Assembly: GCF_004118975.1 (NCBI RefSeq)
Contig: NZ_CP035376.1
Coordinates: 496,001 to 560,000, forward strand
From: Luteimonas sp. YGD11-2
GTDB taxonomy: Bacteria > Pseudomonadota > Gammaproteobacteria > Xanthomonadales > Xanthomonadaceae
Direction: 5' to 3'
DNA length: 64,000 nt
Shown piece after piece: positions 51,467 through 59,755 of the stretch. The notes under the pieces are model-generated. The model worked only from the letters and a program-made list of their open reading frames with translations. It searched no databases and was not told the origin of the DNA. Each line of letters starts with the position of its first letter. Position 1 is the stretch's first letter. The position numbers were made by a program, and so were the translations under genes.

Positions 51467-52573
51467 TTGAAACATGTCATCGCGATGGCCGCCGGCGGTA
51501 CCGGTGGCCACCTGTTCCCGGCCGAGGCCCTCGCACGTGAACTGGTCGCGCGCGGACACGGCGCGGTGATCTACACCGACGCGCGCGGCGCGCGCTACAC
51601 GCACGCACTCGAAGGCCTGCCGCATGTGGTGCTGCCCGCGCGCAGCCTCGCGGGGGGCATCGGCGGCAAGCTTGCCGCCGCCACCACCATCCTCGGCGCG
51701 GCCTGGCGTGCGCGCGGCGATCTGCGGCGTCGTGGCGCGCAGGCCATGGTCGGTTTCGGCGGTTACCCGAGTTTCGCGCCGGCACTCGGCGCGCGTGCCT
51801 GCGGGCTGCCCCTGCTGCTGCACGAGCAGGGCACGCGACTGTCGCTGGCCAACCGGCAACTGCTGCGTTTCGCCTCCGGGGTGGCCAAGTCGTTCGGCGA
51901 TACCGGCGGTCTTGCCGGCGTGCCCGCCGATCGCGTGGTCGAGACCGGCAATCCGGTGCGCCAGGCGATCCTCGATGCGCGCGCGCCGTATCCGCCACTG
52001 CCGGCCGACGGCCCGCTGCGGCTGCTGGTGGTCGGCGGCAGCCAGAGCGCGGCCGTATTCGGGCGCGTGGTGCCACCGGCGCTGCGCGCGCTGCCGGAAG
52101 CGCTGCGCACGCGGCTGCGGCTGTCGCTGCAGGTGGCGGGTGACGACGCCGCGGCGATCGCAGGCAGCCTCGCCGACGGCGGCATCGACGCCGAGGTGCG
52201 GCCGTTCTTCGAGGACATGGGCGCGCGCCTGCGCGATGCGCACCTGGTGGTCACCCGTGCCGGCGCCACCACCATCGCCGACCTGCTGGCGATCGGTCGC
52301 CCGGCGATCTTCGTGCCGATCCCGCAGGGCGGCTCGGCTGACGAGCAGCTGCGCAATGCGCGCACGCTCGAACAGCTGGGTGCCGGCTGGTGCATGCCGG
52401 AACCGGAACTCGATGCGGCTGCGCTGGCGGCGCGGCTGCAGGCGCTGTTCGCGTCGACCGAAGCATTGCCGCAGGCCGCGGCCCGCGCGGCTGCAGCAGG
52501 GCGGCCGGACGCCGCCGCGCGGCTGGCGGATGCGGTGCTGGCGCTGGTCGCGCGTGGGGGGCGCGCCGCGTGA
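51467..52573 (+). CDS. murG: MurG-like UDP-GlcNAc:undecaprenyl-PP-MurNAc-pentapeptide GlcNAc transferase
   Basis: A 368-residue GT28 glycosyltransferase. MurG adds GlcNAc to lipid I to make lipid II on the inner face of the membrane. The N-terminal loop is MAAGGTGGHLFPAEALA. GFGGYPSFAP, LLLHEQGTRLSLANR and ETGNPVRQAI follow. The C-domain has VVGGSQSAAVFGRVVP and VTRAGATTIADLLAIGRPAI. Departures from E. coli are SQSA for SQGA and Asp for the Glu of the TxAEL motif. The first beta-strand requires the TTG start at 51467; the first ATG (51485) would remove it. It is not in a cell-wall (dcw) cluster and is coupled to a PYROXD2-like gene. Confidence 0.85.
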   Translation: MKHVIAMAAGGTGGHLFPAEALARELVARGHGAVIYTDARGARYTHALEGLPHVVLPARSLAGGIGGKLAAATTILGAAWRARGDLRRRGAQAMVGFGGYPSFAPALGARACGLPLLLHEQGTRLSLANRQLLRFASGVAKSFGDTGGLAGVPADRVVETGNPVRQAILDARAPYPPLPADGPLRLLVVGGSQSAAVFGRVVPPALRALPEALRTRLRLSLQVAGDDAAAIAGSLADGGIDAEVRPFFEDMGARLRDAHLVVTRAGATTIADLLAIGRPAIFVPIPQGGSADEQLRNARTLEQLGAGWCMPEPELDAAALAARLQALFASTEALPQAAARAAAAGRPDAAARLADAVLALVARGGRAA

Positions 52574-54192
52574 GCGCAGCGGCCGTCCACGATGTGCTGA
52601 TCATCGGTGGCGGCCACAACGGGCTGGTCTGTGCCGCCTACCTGGCCGCCGCCGGGCTCGACGTGCGGGTGCTCGAGCGCCGCGGCATCGTCGGCGGCGC
52701 CGCGGTGACCGAGGAGTTCCATCCCGGCTTCCGCAATTCGACCTGCAGCTACACCGTGAGCCTGCTCGATCCCGCGGTGATCCGCGAGCTGCGCCTGGCC
52801 GAACACGGGCTGCGCGTGGTCGAGCGCCCGTTCTCGAACTTCCTGCCGCTGCCGGACGGACACGCGTTCCGGCTCGGCGGCGGGCTGACCGCCGCCGAGG
52901 GCGCACGCCATTCGGCGCGCGATGTCGAACGCCTGGTCGCCTACGAAGCGATGCTCGGCCGCGTGGTCGCGGTGCTGCGCCAGCTGATGCGGCGCACCCC
53001 GCCCAACCCCGGCGATGGCATGGGCGTGGCCGATTGGCTGGCATCGTGGCAGGTGGTGCGCCAGCTGCGCGGGCTGGACCTTGCCACCCGGCGCGACCTG
53101 CTGGCGCTGTTCACGAAATCCGCCGGTGACCTGCTCGACGGCTGGTTCGAGTGCGAGCCGCTCAAGGCCGCGCTCGGCTGGGATTCGATCGTCGGCAACT
53201 TCGCCAGCCCGTACACGCCGGGGTCGGCCTACGTGCTGCTCCACCACGTGTTCGGCGAGGTCAACGGCCGGCAGGGCGCATGGGGGCATGCGATCGGCGG
53301 GATGGGTGCGATCACCCAGGCGATGGCGCGCGAGTGCGAGGCCCGCGGCGTGTGCCTTGAGACCGGCGCCGAAGTCGCCGAGGTGCTGGTCGCCGACGGT
53401 CGCGCACGCGGCGTGCTGCTGGCCGATGGCCGCGAACTGCACGCGCGGCGCGCGGTGGTGGCCAACGTCAATCCGAAGCTGCTGTACCAGCGGCTGGTGC
53501 CGCGCAGTGCGCTCGATGACGACACCGCGCAGCGCATCGACGGCTACCGCTGCGGGTCGGGCACCTTCCGCATGAACGTGGCGCTTGCGGAGCTGCCGGA
53601 CTTCACCTGCGCGCCCGGCACCGCGCTGCAACCGCACCACCAGAGCGGGATCCTGGTCGGGCCGTCGCTGGGCTACTTCGAGCGTGCGTATTTCGATGCG
53701 CGCTCGAAGGCGCACAACCCCGGCTGGGCGCGCGAACCGGTGGTGGAGCTGGTGATCGCATCGACGCTCGACGACAGCCTGGCGCCACCCGGGCAGCACG
53801 TGGCGAGCCTGTTCTGCCAGCACGTCAATCCGGAGGTCGACGGCGGCTGGGACACCCACCGCGACACCGTCGCGGAACTGATGATCGATACCGTCGATCG
53901 CGTCGCGCCCAACTTCCGCCGCAGCGTGCTCGGCTGGAGCGCGCTGTCGCCGCTGGACCTGGAGCGCGAGTTCGGCCTGGTCGGCGGCGATATCTTCCAC
54001 GGCGCGCTCGGCCTCGACCAGCTGTTCTCGGCGCGCCCGCTGCTGGGCCAGGCGGACTACCGGGGCGCAGTGCCGGCGCTGTATCTCTGCGGCTCCGGCA
54101 CGCACCCGGGTGGCGGTGTGACCGGACTACCGGGTCGCAACGCTGCCCGCGAACTGCTGCGCGACCTGCGCCGCACCCCGCGCCCGGCCTGA
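52570..54192 (+). CDS. PYROXD2-like FAD/NAD(P)-dependent oxidoreductase
   Basis: A 540-residue flavoprotein of the phytoene-desaturase-like amine oxidase superfamily. The FAD-binding dinucleotide fold is DVLIIGGGHNGLVCAAYLAA (about 8-27), followed by VLERRGIVGGAAVTEE. The C-terminal FAD contact region is YLCGSGTHPGGGVTGLPGRN, which matches the PYROXD2 (pyridine nucleotide-disulfide oxidoreductase domain 2) group rather than true carotenoid desaturases. The GTG start overlaps the murG stop (GTGA). Substrate unknown; no carotenoid genes are nearby. Confidence 0.85.
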   Translation: MSAAAVHDVLIIGGGHNGLVCAAYLAAAGLDVRVLERRGIVGGAAVTEEFHPGFRNSTCSYTVSLLDPAVIRELRLAEHGLRVVERPFSNFLPLPDGHAFRLGGGLTAAEGARHSARDVERLVAYEAMLGRVVAVLRQLMRRTPPNPGDGMGVADWLASWQVVRQLRGLDLATRRDLLALFTKSAGDLLDGWFECEPLKAALGWDSIVGNFASPYTPGSAYVLLHHVFGEVNGRQGAWGHAIGGMGAITQAMARECEARGVCLETGAEVAEVLVADGRARGVLLADGRELHARRAVVANVNPKLLYQRLVPRSALDDDTAQRIDGYRCGSGTFRMNVALAELPDFTCAPGTALQPHHQSGILVGPSLGYFERAYFDARSKAHNPGWAREPVVELVIASTLDDSLAPPGQHVASLFCQHVNPEVDGGWDTHRDTVAELMIDTVDRVAPNFRRSVLGWSALSPLDLEREFGLVGGDIFHGALGLDQLFSARPLLGQADYRGAVPALYLCGSGTHPGGGVTGLPGRNAARELLRDLRRTPRPA

Positions 54193-54262
54193 TCCTCCGG
54201 AAGCGATTACAGGGGCGGTGGTGCGCCGCCATACGCAGGTGTCTGTTTTTTCTTGATTTTTG

Positions 54263-54389
54263 TACTTGCAAGTATCGTTTTGCAGTGCAGCGTGCATCCG
54301 GGATAACACTTCGTTCACGATGGCCCCGCACCCGACGTGGGGGAGGGAGCAAAGCCCGCTACCGGTTTTCCGGCAGCGGGCTTTTTTTT
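54263..54389 (+). ncRNA. Candidate small RNA with its own terminator
   Basis: An AT-rich patch (54245-54280, with a perfect TACTTGCAAGTA palindrome at 54263-54274) stands out from the GC-rich background like a promoter or operator. About 100 nt later comes a strong intrinsic terminator. No open frame fits between them. The terminator could instead belong to the upstream oxidoreductase gene, 160 nt away, so the call is weak. Confidence 0.3.
54351..54389 (+). terminator. Strong rho-independent terminator
   Basis: A 15-bp stem with one A-C mismatch (54351-54365 with 54370-54384, loop TTTT) runs into eight Ts. It ends either the oxidoreductase transcript or a short RNA. Confidence 0.9.
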
Positions 54390-54430
54390 GCTTCGTTCTG
54401 ACCGCCGCGTGCGCAAAAGGGGTCCGGGCG

Positions 54431-54544
54431 GCCCGCCGCGGCCACAGGGGGATGCCCAGCCGGATATCTCCGCGTCCTGCTACCACATCCGGCCGCCGGC
54501 CATCCATGGCCGGCTCTGGACATCCCCCTGCGTCCGCGGCGGGC
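54431..54544 (+). repeat. Hairpin repeat element, copy 1
   Basis: Outer arms 54431-54454 and 54521-54544 are complementary except for three positions. Inside are a GCTACCAC box (54479-54486) and the palindrome GCCGGCCAT-CC-ATGGCCGGC (54495-54514). Copy 2 has the same plan in inverted orientation. Confidence 0.75.
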
Positions 54545-54719
54545 ACCGAGCTGGCGTCGCGTCCGGGCGAAAAAATCAAGACCAAGGGCAGGTGCGAGCG
54601 CGTGTTCGGTTGCACGCGATTCCAAGGGCAGCGGCTGCTCGCCGGCCGGGCCCGCAGTACGAGCGACTCCACGGCAACGCTCCTGCTCTTCGTGCCAATG
54701 CCCGCGAACGCCAGAGTCC

Positions 54720-54827
54720 GTCGCGTGGACCGGGGTGTGCGCACAGCCGGCCATGGATGGCCGGCGGCCGGCCGTGGTAGCTGGATGCGGACTCCGGCCG
54801 GGTGCGCACGCCCCCGGTCCGCGCGAC
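54720..54827 (-). repeat. Hairpin repeat element, copy 2 (inverted)
   Basis: Outer arms 54720-54744 and 54802-54827 pair almost fully but differ in sequence from the copy 1 arms. Inside are the same GCTACCAC box (minus strand, 54774-54781) and palindrome (54746-54765). It lies 160 nt upstream of glnE. The rest of 54390-54986 shows no credible gene. Confidence 0.75.
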
Positions 54828-54974
54828 GGGCGGCGCAGGATCACAACGGAGCAACGCCTGCGCGCACGAACAATCCAATTTGCGCCCAATCCGGAGAACA
54901 GCGTTTCGTTCATTGGGCCCACTGAGCGACAGGCGCTCACCGGGATCCCGGGATACGCCGCGCCGGGCGGATGC

Positions 54975-54980
54975 CACAAT
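54975..54980 (+). promoter_or_regulatory. Candidate leaderless -10 box of glnE
   Basis: CACAAT ends exactly 6 nt before the glnE ATG at 54987; there is no ribosome site. Same geometry as the HAD and NlpE-like genes. Confidence 0.45.
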
Positions 54981-54986
54981 CGGCGG

Positions 54987-57827
54987 ATGCCCGTTCCGCC
55001 TGCACCTACCGACGACCCGCTGCAGCTGATCGCCGCGCGTGCGATCGAGCGCCTCGATCGCGCAGGCGCCCTGGCCGATGGCGAGGGTGCCTGCGCGGAC
55101 CCGGCGTTCCGCGCCGCCCTGTCGCGGGTCGCCATCGCCAGCGACTTCGCGGTCGACACCTTCGAGCGGCAGCCCGGCCTGCTGCGGCGGCTGGCGCACG
55201 ACGCCGGCGCCACCCCGCTGCCGGAACCCGATCTCCCGATCGGCGGCCGTGACGACTGGGCCCGTGCACTGCGGCGCTGGCGCGCCGCCGAATCCACGCG
55301 GCTGGTCTGGCGCGACGTGCTCGACCTCGACGATGTCGATGCCACCCTCGCCGGCACCACGCACCTCGCCGAGCGCTGCCTGCAACTGGCGCACGATGCG
55401 CTGGAGGCCGAGTTCATCGCCCGCCATGGCATGGTCCGCGACGCCGCGGGCGAGCCCGTGCGGCTGGTGGTGTTCGCGCTCGGCAAGCTCGGCGGCGGCG
55501 AACTCAACTTCAGTTCCGACGTCGACCTGGTCTATGCCTATCCACACGAGGGTGAGAGCGACGGGCCGCGTCCGCTGGCCGCGGAAACCTGGTGCATGCG
55601 GCTGGGCCAGGCGCTGGCGAAGCTGCTCGACGAGGTCACCGTCGACGGCTTCTGCCACCGCGTCGACCTGCGGTTGCGTCCGTTCGGAGGTGCCGGGCGG
55701 CTGGCGCTGAGCTTCGGCGCGATGGAGCATTACTTCCAGCGCGAGGGGCGCGACTGGGAACGCTACGCCTGGCAGAAAGCGCGCCCCGTGGCCGGCGACA
55801 TCGCGGCGGGTGAGGCCTTCCTGTCCGAACTGCGGCCGTTCGTGTACCGCCGCTACCTCGACTTCGGCGCGCTCGACGGCCTGCGCGGAATGAAGGCGGC
55901 GATCAGCGCGGAAGTCGCGCGCAAGGAACTCGCCGACGACATCAAGCGCGGCCGTGGCGGCATCCGCGAGATCGAGTTCTTCGCCCAGGTGTTGCAGCTC
56001 ATCCACGGCGGACGCGATGCCAGCCTGCGCGGGCGGCGCCTGCAGCAGTCGCTGCACGCCTTGGCCGCCGCGCGCCACGTCCCCGCCGAAACGGCGCAGG
56101 CGCTGCTGGACGCCTACTGCTGGCTGCGCCGGCTGGAGAACCGCCTGCAGATGCTGCGCGACGCCCAGGTGCACGCGCTGCCATCGGAGCCGCTGGACCG
56201 CGAACGTGTCGCCGCGGGCCTCGGCCTGTCCTGGGACGCGCTGGCGCAGACCCTGGCCGACCACCGCCAGGTGGTGGCGACGACCTTCGACGCACTGCTG
56301 CATCGCGAACAGGCGCCGCAGGCCACCGACTGCGACCTGGCCGGCTACTGGCGCGCGCTGCCCGACGGTGGCGCCGCGGCGCAGCTGGAGGCGGCCGGTT
56401 TCGGTGACGCGCCGGCGGTGGACGCCGCACTGCGCGACTTCGCCCGCTCGCCCGGCGTGCGCGACCTGCCCGATATCGCCCGCACCCGCCTGGAGCGGGT
56501 GATGCCGGTGCTGCTGCAGGCCAGCGCACCCGCCGACCGGCCGCTGGAGGCGATCCGCCGCCTGCTGGCGCTGCTGCACAACGTGCTGCGCCGGTCGAGT
56601 TATCTGGCACTGCTCGACGAGCAGCCCGGCGCGCTGGCGCGGCTGGTCGACCTGATGACCCGCAGCGCGTTCCTGGCCGAGCGGGTGGCGATGCATCCGC
56701 TGCTGCTCGACGAGCTGCTCGATGCGCGCATCGAGGGCCCGCTGCCCGGCCGCGCGCAGCTGCATGCCGCCTGCCAGGCGGCGCTGGCCCGCGACGATGT
56801 CGAGGCGGCGCTGTACGCCTTGAATGAGGTGCGGCAGACGCTGAGCTTCCGCATCGCGCTGGCGATGCTCGATGGCCGCCAGGGCGCGCAGGACAGTGCA
56901 CGCCAGCTGGCGTGGCTGGCCGATGGCGTGGTCGCCGCGGTGCTGGAGCTGGCACGCCGTGGCATGCACGACAGCCACGGCCGCATCGATGGCGCCACCT
57001 TCGCGGTGCTCGGTTACGGCAGCCTCGGCGGCGAGGAGCTGGGCGTCGGTTCCGATCTCGACCTGGTGTTCCTGTACGACGCACCGCCCTCGGCGCAGTC
57101 GGACGGCCCGCGGCCGCTGGATGCGATCCGCTGGCATGCGCGGCTGGCGCAGAAGATCGTCGCGCTGCTGGGCACCGTCACCGGCGCGGGCCGGCTGTAC
57201 GAGGTCGACATCCGCCTGCGGCCCGATGGCGCCAGCGGCCTGCTGGTGTCGTCGCTCGGCAGCTACGACGACTACCAGCGCGAGCGGGCGTGGACCTGGG
57301 AACACCAGGCGCTGGTGCGCGCGCGTGCGGTGGCCGGCGATGCGTCGCTGGTCGCGGAGTTCGAACGCGTGCGCGCGGCGGCGCTGGGGCGGCTGCGCGA
57401 GGCCGATGCGCTGCGCGACGACATCGTGTCGATGCGCCAGCGCATGCGCGCCGAGCTCGACCGCAGCCGCGATGGCGTGTTCGACCTCAAGCAGGGCGAG
57501 GGCGGCCTGGTCGACCTCGAGTTCCTGGTGCAGTACCTGGTGTTGCGCGAGGCGCACGCGGTGCCCGCGCTGCTGCTGCCGCGGGCCACGCCGGCGCTGC
57601 TCGACGCGCTGTGCGGTGCCGGCATGCTGGCTGACGACACCTGCAGGGGCCTGCGCGAGGCGCATGCGACGCTGCTCGGCCTCGGCCTCGCCCAGACGCT
57701 CGATCGCCGGCCGCGGCTGGTGCCCGACAGCCGCCGCCTGCAGGACGCCCGCGCCAGCGTGCGCGCCGCCGGGGCGGCGCTGCTGGGGATCGATCCGCTG
57801 TCGGGGACGGCTGCGGCCACGCCGTAG
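54987..57827 (+). CDS. glnE: Bifunctional glutamine synthetase adenylyltransferase/deadenylase
   Basis: A 946-residue nitrogen-control enzyme that adds AMP to, or removes it from, glutamine synthetase according to glutamine and PII status. Two nucleotidyltransferase domains are present. The N-terminal deadenylase has [15 protein letters not shown] (166-180), and the C-terminal adenylylase has [17 protein letters not shown] (676-692). Both keep the paired aspartates. Length is normal. The start is set by the -10 box just upstream. PII and glutamine synthetase genes are not in the window. Confidence 0.96.
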   Translation: MPVPPAPTDDPLQLIAARAIERLDRAGALADGEGACADPAFRAALSRVAIASDFAVDTFERQPGLLRRLAHDAGATPLPEPDLPIGGRDDWARALRRWRAAESTRLVWRDVLDLDDVDATLAGTTHLAERCLQLAHDALEAEFIARHGMVRDAAGEPVRLVVFALGKLGGGELNFSSDVDLVYAYPHEGESDGPRPLAAETWCMRLGQALAKLLDEVTVDGFCHRVDLRLRPFGGAGRLALSFGAMEHYFQREGRDWERYAWQKARPVAGDIAAGEAFLSELRPFVYRRYLDFGALDGLRGMKAAISAEVARKELADDIKRGRGGIREIEFFAQVLQLIHGGRDASLRGRRLQQSLHALAAARHVPAETAQALLDAYCWLRRLENRLQMLRDAQVHALPSEPLDRERVAAGLGLSWDALAQTLADHRQVVATTFDALLHREQAPQATDCDLAGYWRALPDGGAAAQLEAAGFGDAPAVDAALRDFARSPGVRDLPDIARTRLERVMPVLLQASAPADRPLEAIRRLLALLHNVLRRSSYLALLDEQPGALARLVDLMTRSAFLAERVAMHPLLLDELLDARIEGPLPGRAQLHAACQAALARDDVEAALYALNEVRQTLSFRIALAMLDGRQGAQDSARQLAWLADGVVAAVLELARRGMHDSHGRIDGATFAVLGYGSLGGEELGVGSDLDLVFLYDAPPSAQSDGPRPLDAIRWHARLAQKIVALLGTVTGAGRLYEVDIRLRPDGASGLLVSSLGSYDDYQRERAWTWEHQALVRARAVAGDASLVAEFERVRAAALGRLREADALRDDIVSMRQRMRAELDRSRDGVFDLKQGEGGLVDLEFLVQYLVLREAHAVPALLLPRATPALLDALCGAGMLADDTCRGLREAHATLLGLGLAQTLDRRPRLVPDSRRLQDARASVRAAGAALLGIDPLSGTAAATP

Positions 57828-57837
57828 CCGTCGCGGG

Positions 57838-58221
57838 TCAGTCGCGGCCGGGTTCGTCCCGCCAGCCGGGACCGGCGTCGTCGGCGCTTCCGTCACCGTG
57901 ATCGTGACGGGTGGTGGTGACCGGGCCTGCGGCCGGACGCCTGGGATCGGGCAGCTCGGCGATCGCCGCCTGCGCTTCACCGAGCTGCTGGCGCCGCGCT
58001 TCCGGGACCTCCTGCCAGTGGCAGTCCTGCAGCGCGCCTTCCAGCGCGTACAGCAGGTTCATGCTCGGCCGGAAGCCGGCGCGGCGCACGCGCATGTACG
58101 CGTCCACCGGGCCCGCGGCCGCGAGGTCCTCGCGGGTGTGCAGCCCGACCTGCCGCAGCCAGGCCGACGATTTCGGGCCGATGTTGCGCAGCCCCGGATC
58201 GCGCGACCGGCCGCCGCTCAC
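57838..58221 (-). CDS. TfoX/Sxy C-terminal domain protein
   Basis: A 127-residue protein made almost entirely of the TfoX C-terminal domain. LRNIGPKSSAWLRQVGLHTREDL (11-33) is its helix-hairpin-helix-like start, then YMRVRRAGFRPSMNLLYALEGAL. The N-terminal TfoX domain of competence regulators is absent, so a direct role in competence is uncertain. A polar tail rich in His, Asp and Gly ends the protein. Its start overlaps the fRMsr stop by 4 nt. Confidence 0.85.
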   Translation of the reverse strand: MSGGRSRDPGLRNIGPKSSAWLRQVGLHTREDLAAAGPVDAYMRVRRAGFRPSMNLLYALEGALQDCHWQEVPEARRQQLGEAQAAIAELPDPRRPAAGPVTTTRHDHGDGSADDAGPGWRDEPGRD

Positions 58222-58700
58222 CGCAGCGATTCCATGAAGATCGCGGCCACGGCTTCCAGCCCGGCCTGGTCCTCGGCATCGAAGCGCGCCGGCTGCGGGC
58301 TGTCGATGTCGAACACGCCGACCAGCCGCTCGCCATCGGCCAGCGGGACCACCAGTTCCGAGCGCGACGCCGCATCGCAGGCGATGTGGCCGGGAAACGC
58401 ATGCACGTCATCGATGCGCTGGGTGGTGCGGGTGCGCGCCGCGGCACCACAGACGCCGCGGTCGAGCGGGATGCGCACGCAGGCGGGCTGTCCCTGGAAG
58501 GGCCCGACCACCAGCTCGGTGCCGTCGAAGAAGTAGAAGCCCACCCAGTTGAGGTCCGGCAGCGCGTGATAGACCAGCGCCGACAGGTTGGCGGCATTGG
58601 CGACGCGGTCGCGCTCGCCGTGCAGCAGGGCGCGGGCCTGTTCGGCCAGCTGGGCGTATTGCTGCGGCTTGTCGCCGCTTAGACTTTGCGATGTGAACAT
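58218..58700 (-). CDS. GAF-domain free methionine-(R)-sulfoxide reductase
   Basis: A 160-residue cytoplasmic repair enzyme that reduces free methionine-R-sulfoxide. All three cysteines of the E. coli enzyme are present with identical spacing: Cys74, Cys84 and Cys108 (10 and 24 apart). The signature RGVCGAAARTRTTQRIDDVH then AFPGHIACDA is intact. It diverges from bioD with 48 nt between starts and is coupled to the TfoX-C gene. Confidence 0.93.
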   Translation of the reverse strand: MFTSQSLSGDKPQQYAQLAEQARALLHGERDRVANAANLSALVYHALPDLNWVGFYFFDGTELVVGPFQGQPACVRIPLDRGVCGAAARTRTTQRIDDVHAFPGHIACDAASRSELVVPLADGERLVGVFDIDSPQPARFDAEDQAGLEAVAAIFMESLR

Positions 58701-58707
58701 GCGCCGC

Positions 58708-58713
58708 AGTCTA
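58708..58713 (-). promoter_or_regulatory. Candidate leaderless -10 box of the fRMsr gene
   Basis: TAGACT on the minus strand, 7 nt before the ATG at 58700. A leaderless or near-leaderless transcript is implied. Confidence 0.35.
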
Positions 58714-58748
58714 CCGCGGCGACCGCACCGGTTGACGGAGGACAGCGC

Positions 58749-59492
58749 ATGGCGGAGAGCAGGCAGGCCGGGACGACGGCCACCCCCGGCGTGCTGGTCA
58801 CCGGCACCGATACGGGGGTCGGCAAGAGCCTGTGCAGCGTGGCGCTGCTGCATGCGCTGCGCGCGCGGGGCCTGCGCGCGGTGGGCATGAAGCCGGTGGC
58901 CGCCGGCTGCGAGCCGACCGGCGACGGCCTGCGCAACGAGGATGCGCTGGCGTTGCAGGAGGCCAGCACGTCGCGCCCGCGGTATGCCGACGTCAACCCG
59001 TGGGCGCTGCCGGAACCGACCGCGCCGCAGCTTGCCGCGCGTGCGGCCGGGGTGCGGGTGGAGCTGGCGCCGGTGCTGGCCGCGCACGCACGCCTGGCGG
59101 CTGGCGCCGACATCGTGGTGGTGGAGGGCGCCGGTGGCTGGCTGTCGCCACTGGGCGACGGCATCGAGCATGCCGACCTGGCGCGCGCGCTGCAGCTGCC
59201 GGTGCTGCTGGTGGTCGGCCTGCGGCTGGGATGCCTCAACCATGCACGCCTGAGCGCGCGGACGGTGATCGCCGACGGCTGCCGGCTGTTGGGCTGGGTC
59301 GGCAGTGCCGTCGACCCGCGGTTCGAGCACCGCGACGGCTATCTGGACCTGCTGCGTGCCGCGCTGCCGGCGCCCTGCCTCGGCGTGCTGCCATATGCGC
59401 CGGACGCCGGGCCGGCGTCGCAGGGCGTGCACCTGGCCGCGGCCGCGGCTGCCATCGCCGGCACCGGCAGGCCGCGCGTCGGGGCCGGTTAG
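58749..59492 (+). CDS. bioD: Dethiobiotin synthetase
   Basis: A 247-residue ATP-dependent enzyme that closes the ureido ring of dethiobiotin, the step before biotin synthase. The P-loop is GTDTGVGKS (19-27), followed by GMKPVAAGC and VVVEGAGGWLSPL. A GGAGGA ribosome site precedes the ATG at 58749. Other bio genes are absent nearby, so it is an isolated biotin gene, as often seen in this family. Confidence 0.95.
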   Translation: MAESRQAGTTATPGVLVTGTDTGVGKSLCSVALLHALRARGLRAVGMKPVAAGCEPTGDGLRNEDALALQEASTSRPRYADVNPWALPEPTAPQLAARAAGVRVELAPVLAAHARLAAGADIVVVEGAGGWLSPLGDGIEHADLARALQLPVLLVVGLRLGCLNHARLSARTVIADGCRLLGWVGSAVDPRFEHRDGYLDLLRAALPAPCLGVLPYAPDAGPASQGVHLAAAAAAIAGTGRPRVGAG

Positions 59493-59755
59493 GGCGCCCG
59501 GGGCCGCGCCGCCGGCGTGGCCCGCCGCGGCTGCCGCTTGCGTTCTGTCCGCGGTGCCGGCGAGGTCCCCCGCCGCGTGACAGCTGGCCTTTCGGGGCCG
59601 GGTGCACCCGGCCAGCACCATGGTGCATGCGGAATCGGCCGACATTTCTGGTGACTTCCGGCACGCGACTGCTTAGACTTTTTTTCCTGTACTCACTGGT
59701 ATAGCAATAGGCGCCCGCCCGGGTGCCGGTTATCCCTTTTCCACGGAGCTCCCCC

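Noticed and set aside
54260..54925. 221-codon frame in the region upstream of glnE
   Set aside because: Crosses a strong terminator and both hairpin elements and has no family match; treated as noncoding.
54576..57980. 1,134-codon minus-strand open frame opposite glnE
   Set aside because: Antisense to glnE and running through the hairpin repeats; not a protein family.
58749..59492. A local biotin operon around bioD
   Set aside because: Neighbours are an RND pump and an fRMsr/TfoX pair; no other bio gene is present in the window.
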